Notes under the pieces: model-generated
The model's input: the letters and a program-made list of their open reading frames with translations, nothing else
Database searches by the model: none
Told to the model about the DNA's origin: nothing
Assembly (NCBI RefSeq): GCF_035083965.1
Contig: NC_089727.1
Span: 7,817,501 to 7,881,500 of the forward strand
DNA: 64,000 nt
Direction: 5' to 3'
Origin: Branchiostoma lanceolatum
Taxonomy: Eukaryota > Chordata > Leptocardii > Amphioxiformes > Branchiostomatidae
Made by a program: the position numbers and the translations under genes
Shown: one piece after another, positions 47,100 to 58,570 of the stretch
Numbering within the stretch: position 1 is the stretch's first letter
How the letters are laid out: every line of letters starts with the position of its first letter

Positions 47100-47729
47100 G
47101 TTGTCATTTAATGTCTGTATCCAGGAAATGAAATATTAAAGGTTTTTAAGACGAAATTCTTCTAGTTGTCTTCAGACGTCTTGATCGGGTTGATCACTTT
47201 TAAGAAGCCTCCTCCGGATCCGTTAAATGCAAACATGTTCTTGCAGCTTATTTTTGTTGAAAGAACCGATTATACAAACCAAGGTACAAACAGATTTTGT
47301 CTTGTATCGAACTACTTCCACATATTCCTGTATCTTTATCAAGAAGAGGAGGTAGAAATCTATAAACAGGACAAGCAAAGCTTTTGTTCCCCATCCGATC
47401 TGAATACTAGACTTGCGATTCGAATTTATGACTTGTCCTAGTGCAGGACCTGTCAAAAGCGCCACCTATTGTCCAGTTGCAGAACTGCACATATGACGTA
47501 CTTCAAGACGTTTCAACAGAGCAACTGGATTGGCGAAGATTTACATGACACACGTTGAGATCTAGCAGAAGAGAGAAACTTTTTTCTTTCAAAAATCTCA
47601 CTGCAACCACCAGTACCAGTAAAATTTTGACCTTCGTCAGCACCTTCCCGAGTACCCTCCAGATAAATTACAGCCAGGTCAGGTCTGCAGTGTCCAGTAT
47701 CGTGCCACTACTGCGGTGGCTTGTGATCA

Positions 47730-47995
47730 GGACCTATTACGCTCGTTCTCATTTAAATGTACACATTTTTTAATCTCCGTCACCGTAAGAAGTAAGACGT
47801 TCCTGGCATTAAGATATGACACATATAAGGTACCAAACTGCCGTTTTTAAAAGCTAGAAAAGTTTTAAGTCGTCATAAAAACTAGTTTGACATCTTATAT
47901 GTGGCATATCCTAATACCAGGAACGTCTTATTTCAATCGGTAACGTCGAGATTACAAAACGTGCACATTTAAATGAGAACGAATTATAGTCCTAT
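47730..47995. mobile_element. Fold-back (long palindromic) element, 266 bp
   Basis: Arms of about 105 bp are near-perfect inverted copies: GTTCTCATTTAAATGTACAC pairs with GTGCACATTTAAATGAGAAC, and AAGACGTTCCTGG with CCAGGAACGTCTT. The centre is a loop of about 30-50 bp. No coding content, which suits a MITE or fold-back transposon. Confidence 0.8.
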
Positions 47996-49950
47996 ACCAA
48001 TCAGTCACACAAGTGCCATATGCACGGAAGTAAATGTACGACTGCTTGTTTACTTAAACTTATCATCAACTTTTGAATAGAGTACAAAAGTACAAAAGCG
48101 TCTTAATTAACTTAGGGCACACTGTCTAAGGTAACACAAAATTGAAAGGTAACGTTAACGTTACATTGATTTCACGAAAACTTCTCGCAGCGGTTACCGG
48201 TTGTAACGCAGAGCGTGAAGGATTCATGAACTGCACATATTTTTAATGCATTTCTTACCATATGTTCTTAGGACTAATGTGTCCAAATTTCATTCATGAA
48301 ACTGACCACTCCCTGGTGACTAGCGGAGCGCCGTGAGTTTGAACGGCGGCGTAAAAAGGTGTCTTAAATCAGGGCCTTCCCCGTTAACAAATCATTTTAC
48401 GAACAATCATTGGACAAACGTCAACTGGGGCGATGTTTTATAAGAAATCTTAGGTTGATACCAAAATGACTTTTGCAATGTGGTTATACTTGTTTGTCAA
48501 TCACACAGCCGTAGCAACTTATTTTCCCCTTGCTTTAGGTCAGGAATTGACTTTGACTTCTTCATCCCATTGAAACCCATACATTGAAAATAGTGCCCTC
48601 AGAAAAATAGGGCGATGTTCAGAAATATCGGGCTGGTCTTGAAAATAATGTTCCTGGTGTGTTTGTGTATGTATGTATGTATGTATGTGTGTGTGTGTGT
48701 GTTTATGTGTGTGTGTTTATGTGTGTGTGTGTGTTTATGTGTGTGTGTGTTTATCACCCATTCTCCGTTAACGTGTGCAATTGGGGGTTGAAAAATGGTC
48801 AAAAAGTCTTCGTAAAGCTTACGTAATGGGCCTAACATATAGCTACTATTGTTCACTATCCCAAACAAGTTTTGGTAGGTGCTAGGACTTTGACTTTGAC
48901 TGACGTTACCAATGCCATGTGCTTATAGTTATTCGGATTCCCCCATGAAACAAGTGTTTTGAACCAATCTATTACCATTGGGAGTTAACCCCCAGTCTAT
49001 GAAAGCTGGCAAGTATCATTTTTGAACCTCAGCGAGAAAATATCACAGACTCGGCTTCCTAGATATGAAATGGTTTCCTGTGCACATGTGCCATCTGTTG
49101 ACGCTTTACAAGGTAAGAACAACGTCAGAACTTGGCCGCAGAGGTGCTACACAGACCGAGGCTGACCCATGATACACCCTCTGACTTGCAATCCTGATTA
49201 TTCTATTAACACGATGTATGTTCGATGACGTGTACCGTAATGGTAACGTAAGTCAAGGGGTAACGTAATATAAGTCAATTTGGCAATTACTTGGTGAAAA
49301 AAAATAAACCGTAGGGTTGCTGATTGAATTAGCGGCAGGTAAGTACTTACCTGGTTATGCCCTTCCTTGTAAAGGACAGGTTTAGGCTACTGCTTCTATT
49401 TCGAGCAGTAATAATGGTAACGTAAGCTTAATGAAAAAAAATGGCAAAACGCGTCTAGCTCTAACAAAGCAGTGATCCCTCCGACAATAGTTCGCAGTTG
49501 CCGCTGTAGTGTATTTGATAGTATACTACATACTGTGGCTGATTGAAACACATGAGCAATTCGGACAAATCAATCTCTTCTGACAGATTTTTATTCGTTC
49601 GTCTTCGTAACTTAAGTCAAAGTTAAAAACTTGCGACAGGCATAAATGGCACCTGGGCTTGAGATATGGTCCACCTGGACAAACTCCGCTGCTTGTTTCA
49701 TGTTAAACTCACCAGTAGGAATAAATCATTGATAAAATTCCGTTCAAGAAACGCGTTTTTCAACATGTAAATGCAGTGCGTAAAGTGCTTTTTGGATTTT
49801 CGACAGGTCATTTTCGACGGTTTCAAGCCATAACAACGTCCTTTACGGCCTAAAAATATTCTGCCATTACGGTAAAAGGTTACTATTCGTATTTCATATA
49901 TCTACTGGTGACATTAAACTACCAAAGTCGAAGGCAATGTGCGATTTAAC
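47996..49950. other. Intergenic stretch, no gene seen
   Basis: Apart from the microsatellite at 48682-48750 nothing with coding or RNA character is visible. The region is rich in ACGTTAAC-type words common across this genome segment. Confidence 0.5.
48682..48750. repeat. TG-rich microsatellite
   Basis: Alternating TG runs broken by TTTATG interruptions in the 47.1-51.0 kb intergenic spacer. Confidence 0.85.
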
Positions 49951-49951
49951 A

Positions 49952-49954
<3 letters not shown>

Positions 49955-50018
<64 letters not shown>
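49955..50018. repeat. (TG)n microsatellite, about 32 units
   Basis: Uninterrupted TG dinucleotides directly before the SINE-like element at 50038. Confidence 0.95.
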
Positions 50019-50023
<5 letters not shown>

Positions 50024-50037
50024 TTCATATGTTTATG

Positions 50038-50300
50038 TGGCATCGAATGGCTGAGTGGTCATGCTATTGGACACTGGCATTCTTGACTAGATGTTGTGTC
50101 CTTGGGAAAGGCACTTAACACGACTTTCCCCACTTTACCCAGGTGTAGAAATGGGTACCTGACTTCGGTTGGGGAGGTAAAAAGCACTGAAAGGAGAGGA
50201 ATGAGCTCAGCCTTCCAAAAACACAGTGGATTGACAGCCCACTGCCTCTACGGACTCAAAAAAGCTATGAGACTACCTTTACCTTTTAATCAATAAATAC
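50038..50300 (+). mobile_element. SINE candidate with conserved central domain
   Basis: Starts with a tRNA-like head (ATGGCTGAGTGGTCA fits an A box). A middle follows that I recognise from invertebrate SINEs (CTTGGGAAAGGCACTTAACA, then ACCCAGGTGTAGAAATGGGT). It ends in a CTTTACCTTTT-type simple tail. Confidence 0.6.
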
Positions 50301-51031
50301 CTTTACCTCTTGATATGTTAACTTCAATATATGCTGCAATTGTATAGGAAAGGACTCGCACCCACATACGATAATTTGATTGTCATCACTCTTTGATGTA
50401 CATTTTCTATATGTAACATTATTAAACTTGGGAGTTTTCCAACAACAGTTAATTGAAACCAATCTGGCAAGACAATAAACCATCCTTTTTTCCTGTTACA
50501 TGAATATGTCAATATCATAGATTACCTTTGTAGCTGATGCTATACAAGTTACCTTTCTTCTCTGGTCCTGTTGATACAAAAATAGAGCAATTTTAAAGGA
50601 CTGCCCATGGTGTTGAGACCGAAAAATTACGACAAAACATCCGTTAAGTTCCACACGGCCAAGTCGCAAGCAACAATTGTTCCAGCGAGCGAAAACCACA
50701 GTTCAAATCCTCCGATGATGTGGTCAGTCTGTTTCATTCTGGGGTGGAAATTTTTTTACATTGTCGTTATCCATTGCAGGGGTATCAATTGAAAGCTTTT
50801 CCGACAGTGTTCTGAATACGTAACTTAGTCTGTCAAGTCAATCTCCTTGATCAAGTTTGCATTTCTGGTGGTATTACTGATGTTGCATCTAGCATGTAAA
50901 ATCCTGGATATAGGCGAAGTAGCGTTAACGTTATGTTAAAATGTACAATGTTAAGTCATATTATGTTTCTTTAAGTGTTATGTGTTAAAATACAGTGGAA
51001 TGGAGAAGTTTTCACAACGTCTACATGTTCA

Positions 51032-51728
51032 TCAGTTCGTTGCCTTGATGAGATAGTAGGCTGTCTTGATCCACGGAAGGCTAAACCATTTTTCTTCTGA
51101 GCGATCCAGAGTTTCCACGAGGGTCATGTCATAATCACCTCCTGTGGAAGACAGATTACAAATTGTTTAGTATAATAAGTGATGCTATTTTTGGACAGTA
51201 GATGTGTGCACTTGTTTGATAGCCTGGGTACCATCCTCCGTTACTGCTGGCTCAATCTTTTTGCTTCTTCCAATATCAGTGCTCACCCACTAGAGATAGA
51301 AAGAGGCTGTTCTAAAAAGCTGTCAGTTCAGGAGAGACTGTGTAAATATTGTACAATGGATACAGTGGAAGACGAAATACATTTCATTTGTAGCTGCCCT
51401 CATTATGAGGATGAAAGAAACAAGCTTTTCGAAACAACCAAAACAATATTCCAGAGCTTTCACCAACTAACCAAAAAACTACATTCCCACTACAATCCCA
51501 AAACCAACTAATCATTAAAAACGTGGGACTTTTCATCAGCCACTGTCTTCAAAAAAGAAGTCAAACCCTCCAGTAATGTTGTATGTAGAAACATTAGCTA
51601 GATGCATAGAATAGACACTCGTTGCCATTGTTACCTTACTACTGTTTGTACCCTTGCAATTAGCCTACGGGCTACTTGTTCGACCCTTGTAATGTCAAAT
51701 GTATATAGACCTATGCAGTATTGTTTGT

Positions 51729-51799
<71 letters not shown>

Positions 51800-54700
51800 T
51801 ACACAAAAACAAACATACACACACACGAATGCACACACACACACACACACACCACACACATGTACACACACACACACATGCACACACACACACATGCACA
51901 CACACATTCCCATAATGTCCCTTTTAATTTACTAGTCCTCTTGTAATTGTGAGTAGTTTCAAACCCATACAAAGGGTACTAAGCTTCTAAGTGACTTATT
52001 CTCTTACTCACCAACAAGCTGTTTTAGCTCATCCTCCGGTACATTGTGGGGCGGACCTGAAATAGACATTTTGACAAATATTTACCCATTATAAACTTTA
52101 AGATGTTGACATGGCATCTTTCCAGATCTTATAGTGAGAAACGTAGCTACTTAAACATTTCATTTTATCAAGGCAAGGATAACCTCCTTGATTTCATGAA
52201 TATTAACCTGGGAACAAGCTCGTTCCTACTTGGGAACAAGCTGGGCTAATATACCTGGGAACAAGCTGGGGTCATAGTTCATAACTTCCATCAGACACCT
52301 CCCATCAGGCTTCAGTAGAGTCTTCATCAGCTGGATGTACCTGGGAGTGAGGTGATAACAGTATTTATTGACCAGCTGCATGGTTTATATCTGTCCACAC
52401 CAGCGGATGTCGGACGCTTGGCCCTTTACCAACTCGGTCCATAGCTAATCAGACCAACTCAGTCCAATGCCCTGGTCAACTCGGCACAATACCCTGACCA
52501 TAAGCCTGACCATAACCACAAGCCTGTTTTGGGTACATTTCTGCAGTGTTTTACAATTGTGATATTTCATTTCTAGCAGGACCAGAGAGACAAAAAAAAG
52601 ATATAGTAATGTATAGCACAAGTGGCAAAAGTAATCTATTAGCTGTATAGCAATGTAACCAGGGAAAAAATGACGGATTCAGTTCTTGAGAAATTGCAGC
52701 AAATGTGGCAGTGTCATCATCATGGTATATAGACGTTACATTTTGTGACAATAGAAATCAAGTTTCTTAATCTCCTTTAAAACACTCACTTTTCTCTATC
52801 AACTTCATTGATGGCCACGAATGCTCCCCTGTCCCATATGGCATCAAACTGACCCTTGACCGAACTATAGAACAGAAGTGAATCAAAGATGTCAGTGTCT
52901 GTTGTCTAGTCAATTGCCAGTGTTACCTCTAACATATGTGACCACTACCTGGGGTCATGGAAGATTTCATTCATAATCAAAGAGGAATCAATCTTTCTCA
53001 GACATCAGTGTCTAATGCATGGCGGCTGCAGACATGCATAGGGCTCGCCAGGTTGGTCTGCTCTCGGCATAGACCCTCCAGTCGGTTCTGGTGATCCCCA
53101 GCCCCTGGAGCGTGTTGAAGATCTGGTCATCCCATCTTCCTCTAGGGCGACCTCTAGGTCGCTTCCATAACGGGTTGGGTTCCGATGAAATCAGTTTGAT
53201 GGCGTCCTGAGTAGGAACCGCCCTGGACACGTGACCCAGGAAGATCATCTGTTGCTTGGTGATTTTACAGCTAACCGGTAATTGGTTAGTTCTGCAACAG
53301 ACTGTTTCGTTGGGAATGACGTCATCCCAACGGATGCCTTCAATCTTCCTCAAGCACAAAGAGGAAGATCTGTGAAATATAACTCCCAGTGATGGGCAAA
53401 ATCATTTTCTTTCATATACATGTATATAACTTGAAGCTCCAAGCCCCTATATACAAATGATCTTAACAATGACATAGAAATAACATTTCTTTTGCATGCA
53501 ATTTCAAATTGAAGACCCTAAGAGTGCTTCTGATCGCTGGCTACTATCCGTCTGACACCAGTTTCTGAAAGACCTGGTGAGAGTAGCATGTAGCAATACA
53601 AACCTGGTGAAGTTGAAGTAGTCACAAATATAGATGGAGATCCTCCCCTCCATTCCCTGTGGATTTTAGATCAACAAGGATTCTGTTAGAAAATAGCAAC
53701 AACTTACAGGATCTTCAAGTGCAAACCAAATTTTTATCTGCTTTTGGCTTTAGTATTATTCTTTTATACAGGTTTGAAAGCTCTTTTTACCGGTATTCGC
53801 TTCCAAAACATTTTCTAAAGTATAAGAGTACATCAATAACTACATCTTAAATTCTATTTGGTCTTCAATGCACTGATAAGGCCATGCTGACTTAGATGAT
53901 TATATGGGTGACATCCGTGTGTGCATCAATCTTCATCCATTTAAAAAACAGAACATGGTTATGACACGTGTCACGGTCATCGGGACTAGCCAAAACTATA
54001 TGCAAGGAACTGTCTAGGAAGGAAAAAAGGGGTAGGCAATGGAAAAGATGGGAGGATAAGATCAGGGAATGGACAGGCATGACACTTAGTCATTAGGAAA
54101 AACAGAAAACTGAGAAGGAGTAGAAAACAGGTAACAGATTTTCTGTGTTGCCCCAATGGTCAAATAGTTAGACTAAGAATAATCAAAATAAGAGTAGCAA
54201 CTAATCAAAAAGTACAATGTCATTTATGTAGGGAAAACACACATGTCAATGTTACGTATTCACACCTCACCTGGTAGAGTTTCCCGTTCACTGAAGGTTC
54301 ATCTGTTACTGTTGGCTGGATGGCAGCCTCCTGGAAAAACTGTCGTACACCATCCTCCACCCCCTCCACACCTACAATGGTATGTCCCTGGTCAGCAAGC
54401 CTGCAGGAAGGCACATTTGTAAAGATATAAAAGCAGTTATCCTCAACTGAGGTGAAGCATGACGTTTTCAAGTATATGTGTAGCTAGTTGTATTGCAAGT
54501 TGGCTTCGCTATGGCTCCCCTTTTTTTTAACCAATCACACGGGGACATTCCTACTCTTCTCAATAAGTGTGTTGGTTTCTTTTAGCTGAAGAGGTTTGCT
54601 GCTTGAGGATTTCGTCTGAAGCCCTCTCATACACAGGGCTGCCGGATTTACGTCACCATCTGAAATGTCAATAACACGTCTGAGCTGGTGTCAATCCTGG

Positions 54701-56367
54701 GATCAAACCCAAGCCCGTGGATCCACAGAATATGATCCATATTGTAAAACAGTGTGATTATTCGACAGCTTGTGCCACGAGGCCATGGGGGACATACTAG
54801 AAGACCCCTGGCAATACATGTGTATCAGTAGTGCAATGTGCTGTACTGCACTGTATTGGTTGTGCATATTGTTATTTGACTTTCAAGTTTCGTTGTTTTG
54901 TATTTCACTTATACAGTGTTGCTTGAGTTGCCCAGTGTTGAAAACTGTCGCTTTTCTCACAACATTGAATGCTGTGACTAAGAGTACTGGGTAAATGGCT
55001 TAATGCAACCAAAATGTAATACCCAGTGACATTTCAATGAGTTGTTTGGGACTGCATTCTTGACACGCTGCAGTGTAAAGTCAGAACCAGTCATTCTCAC
55101 CCTGGGGTAGGTGGCAGATGGTACACTGAAACGTCGGCTACCTGCTTGGTGCATGTACAGGTGTGTATTTAGTGCATGTGTATGTAATTTCCAGGGAAAC
55201 CAAGTGTCCTCTTGGTGTCTCCGGCAAAAGGAGGGCGTCTAATCTCTAATAGTCTGGTTACCTACCACTTCATGTCCACAGCTTTTCCACACAGCGGAAA
55301 AAGGAACTTCAGTCCAGACCTTCCACCTGTCAGCTGTTCCAGGTGCTTTGACAACATCCTGTCAGAACATCAAACAAAAGTTGATAAAAATCAGATACTA
55401 GTATACAATGTAATGTTGTATGTACATGGCTTCTTCTTGGTAATTCACTATCTACAATGTTATTCTTCTTGGTAATTCACCATCTAGAAAACCTCTAAAG
55501 GCGAGACGATATTTGCAAGCAAATATGGCTTATTTAACTTCATATGCCTTTTCACGTGAAAAGGAACTGCTGAAATGGACTCTTCCAGCACTGCTGCAGC
55601 ACTTTCATGTAAAGTGGACCAGTCCAAAAACACTTCCATTCAAAAATGGACTTTTGCATAATGACCCCAGCACATGGTGGAAAGCAGATGTTGAAAATTA
55701 AATTTTGGACTGGGGTGATTCTGAAAAAAAGTCAATTTTTTAGAGTAGGAGTGTATTTGGAATGGTCCATTATGAATTGGGGTGCCTCTGGAAGAGTTCA
55801 TTCTTGCAGGGAAAGCTTCATTTCAGACTGGAATGACTTTGCAATATTTGAACCCTTTAAGGGAGAAGTTATTTAGGAATGTTCCATTTTTGCAGAGATG
55901 TGATGTTGAACTTGAAGCAGTCTATTTTTGCATAAAAATGTGATATGGAGTGAAATATGCCGTATCTGCTTGCAAGTATTGCTTTTCTACTTTAGATTGA
56001 TTTCCTCCTCTAACATGAATTTAGTTTGGTAACGCTAAAACATAAAAGCTTTCACGCTGAGTACCAGTCAAAACTCCCCAAGATTTCTACTTCAGTTCTA
56101 ACACATTACCTACAGTACTTGTCTGTCCCTGCCTATTCACTCTCCAATATCAGCTATGATGCCTTGAGAGTCAGTGTATTATGATTGTGTCATTTGCAAA
56201 TGATTAAATGAATAACACAAACGCAATTGTTTGACTCACGGGTGGACATCATTTACATGGAACGGTGGATTCTTCCCAGCATCCTTTGATTTTTGCCAGC
56301 CCTTCTCCCATTGATGCAGCTTCACCACCCCCGGTTTTTCACTGGTAAATTCGTCCATAGCTGACAT
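51032..56367 (-). CDS. TPMT: Thiopurine S-methyltransferase-like enzyme
   Basis: Eight coding exons in transcript order: 56367-56240, 55358-55266, 54400-54271, 53656-53604, 52864-52790, 52340-52255, 52056-52012, 51141-51032. They join in phase to 239 residues, close to the size of vertebrate TPMT (about 245). TPMT is a cytosolic class I methyltransferase that moves a methyl group from S-adenosylmethionine to aromatic or heterocyclic thiols. Family marks seen are WEKGWQKSK near the start, the SAM-binding [20 protein letters not shown], then IVGVEGVE, FDAIWDRGA and the C-terminal WIKTAYYLIKA. The ATG at 56367 is followed by a second in-frame ATG three codons on. An acceptor (TTTTATAG) about 14 bp before the ATG implies a non-coding 5' exon. 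Introns carry LINE fragments and microsatellites. Thioether S-methyltransferase is a less likely relative. Confidence 0.85.
51230..51735 (+). mobile_element. LINE 3' fragment in TPMT intron 7
   Basis: The frame to 51511 reads HPLEIERG, ERLCKYC and VEDEIHFICSCPHYEDER, the Cys/His-containing tail found after the reverse transcriptase of some non-LTR elements. The downstream non-coding tail runs into the CA microsatellite. It is antisense to TPMT. Confidence 0.6.
51734..51908. repeat. (CA)n microsatellite with interruptions
   Basis: About 30 CA units followed by mixed CACACATGCACA and AAACATAC units, directly after the LINE fragment tail. Confidence 0.95.
53012..53359 (-). mobile_element. LINE reverse-transcriptase C-terminal fragment in TPMT intron 4
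   Basis: Open frame with MIFLGHVSRAVP, then KRPRGRPRGRWDDQIFNTL and TRTDWRVYAESRPTW, the usual end of a non-LTR reverse transcriptase polyprotein. No reverse transcriptase core is present. It is a different copy type from the fragment at 11329-11718 and lies in sense with TPMT. Confidence 0.75.
54650..54790 (-). repeat. tRNA-derived SINE-like segment
   Basis: On the minus strand GTGGCACAAGCTGTCG resembles an A box and GGGTTTGATCCC a B box. No clean cloverleaf. It lies in TPMT intron 2. Confidence 0.45.
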
Positions 56368-56869
56368 ATGTTGTTCCTATAAAATGAAGGCAATAATTAC
56401 TGCAGCATATGAAATATGTGAATTTTGGTAGGTGCGCCAACACATGTTTAAGTGTTTAATATTGAACTACGACCTTGATGATGTAACGTTAATCGCATAA
56501 GGGTCATGTGACCCACCCGTCACTCCGTTCCATCGAGTCCGCGGCCATGACACAACGTCCGTGTTCCCAATAAACATCTTGAAGTATCAGGCAGCATCCC
56601 CGAGTAGAGTCACTCTTTCGCGCCTCTTGGCTACTTACTGACGGTGGAACATTTACAGATATCAGTTATGAAAATGAAGGCCTCATTTGCATTATTAATG
56701 TGAGATATCACCATTCATAACTAATGTAACATGTTGATCATGTTAAATGTTGAATTCATTTGCATAATTTTTTATGCAATATAAAGTTATTGGAATTCTG
56801 CCAACGGAAAGAACTTCTATGCATGCAGTATATATTATCTTGGTGGAGAAGACTGTCAATTAAGATAAA

Positions 56870-57000
56870 ATAGCTAGTTACAGACTTATTTGCATAATTA
56901 ATGTCACGAGATAAAACAAGAAATTTACTGATTAAAGCTCTACTTATTTCATGGAGGTACATGTATAAGGTCTCCGAACTCTTCTTGCGGATTATATTAA
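56870..57000. repeat. Dispersed TTTGCATAATTA / TTCATGGAGGTA repeat end
   Basis: TTATTTGCATAATTAATG, then AAAACAAGAAATTTACT and ATTTCATGGAGGTACATG match 17015-17080 and 60350-60415. The repeat seems to be a family of at least three copies in the window. Confidence 0.5.
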
Positions 57001-58560
57001 GTTACACCTCGCGAGCTCGATGAAGACTCACCTACCGCACGTAACGAAAATTGTGATTGGATCAAACCTTAAAGTTAACCATTAAATGAGAAACCTTAGG
57101 AATACGTCAGTTGCGAAGGTTAACAACATCATTGGACGATCCCTGATCTGCCTAGTCATGATGAGTGGGAAGACGGGTCTGAACGATCACGACTGTTTGA
57201 AAAGAGGTTCTTTCATAATTGAACAAAAGCAGACAAATAAATTATACTCAAATTTTGCAGAGGAACTGGGAACAGGTTTATCTGTAGTAAATATCATTTT
57301 CCCTCACCTGTCCGTCACACGTGAACACTACAAAGTCAATCCGCGCGGCAGTCTAAACTCCAGCGATTTTCCGGACCGCTTGGTATAGGCAAGGAGGTTA
57401 TATACAGGTAGCGTCCTGACCTTTAACCTCTGGGCCGTAAACTGACACTTTGACCTCTTGAATAAACAAATCTGTTTCTGAAGTACGCATCGCTATTATA
57501 TTGTCATACCTGAATCTCCTACAACCGACAATGGCTATGATTTCGACAAAAGAAAATCAGGTAGAATAGAAAGTAAATTAATTGTATGTGCTGCAATCGC
57601 ATGGGTGGTTTTTGTTTAAAAGAAGGACGGATTGTGATTTGGAGCCCGTAGGTAGTTTAATTAGACCAAGGATGATTAGACCAAGGATATTCTATATAAT
57701 GTCCTTGATTAGACCAAACCTCCTTGATTAGACACTGAGATTTATATGACTAGACACAAGTTATGCAAATCACGACCTATTCTAATTGAAACGTATTTTT
57801 CGAAAGCTGCACAAAATGTTAACTTTGTTATCGAGTGAACTTAAGTATGTCGCCTTGTCATCAATATGCAGAGAGTGATGTGGTTACAAAAGGTAATACT
57901 CTCCAAGCTTTACGGCTTGTTTTTGACAGTTTATTTTTGGCGTTCTTATCGGTCTTTTTATTGGCTATTTTCAAACTTGTCCGGCGGACATAAAGAAAAC
58001 GAAACAAAATAGAGAACCCGACAAAAACGCCTATTATACATATCATATATATATAAAGCCGGCACCGAACCTCTGCTTGGAAAGTAACAAAAGCTACCCC
58101 TTATCGTAAATACATTTTTTTTACAAGCCCAGCCTGTAACTGCATCGCTCTACATAAAAGTTTCTTTCCAGCGCTTCGGCAAGCTTTCTGAGATTGTCGG
58201 ACACACTGTTGATGAAAATATCCTATCCGACAACGTCAAACAACTTCAAATTTCACATGGTTGTTCTCTTTACTGTGCTCATGCCAATTGTGAAATTATG
58301 CTAAACACGCAGAACTACATTATAGCAACTAAACGTTTTTAGTTATATGTGTTTCTCTTTTTTTCCTTTGTGGGAAGTTTGGTATTACGCATGATATTCC
58401 CATTATCAAGTAAAGGGTCACACATATAGGTAAGGTCGCCAACGTGCTTAAGAATACCCTCTTAAGAATTCTTAAGCGTATTACGGTGTCAACAGTGGAC
58501 ATTGACCTTTACGTTTCGGTACGTCACACAGGTGTGGTGATGTCATATCAGGAAGTGAGA
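57000..58560. other. Spacer between TPMT and the TRIM gene
   Basis: No coding signal is convincing; the frame at 57086-57388 lacks family motifs. Nested TTAGACCAAGGA/TCCTTGATTAGACC inverted pieces occur at 57650-57750. The two divergently oriented genes may share control sequence here, though no core promoter element stands out. Confidence 0.45.
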
Positions 58561-58570
58561 AGATACAGCA

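Noticed and set aside
47166-47441. Divergent gene opposite the RRM start
   Set aside because: The open frame has no motif and no splice continuation.
55513-55876. Open frames in TPMT intron 1-2 region
   Set aside because: Degenerate repeated words (AATGGAC, TTTCAT) explain the open frames; no protein family is visible.
57086-57388. 100-residue open frame between TPMT and TRIM
   Set aside because: No recognisable family, no supporting splice sites and composition like the spacer.
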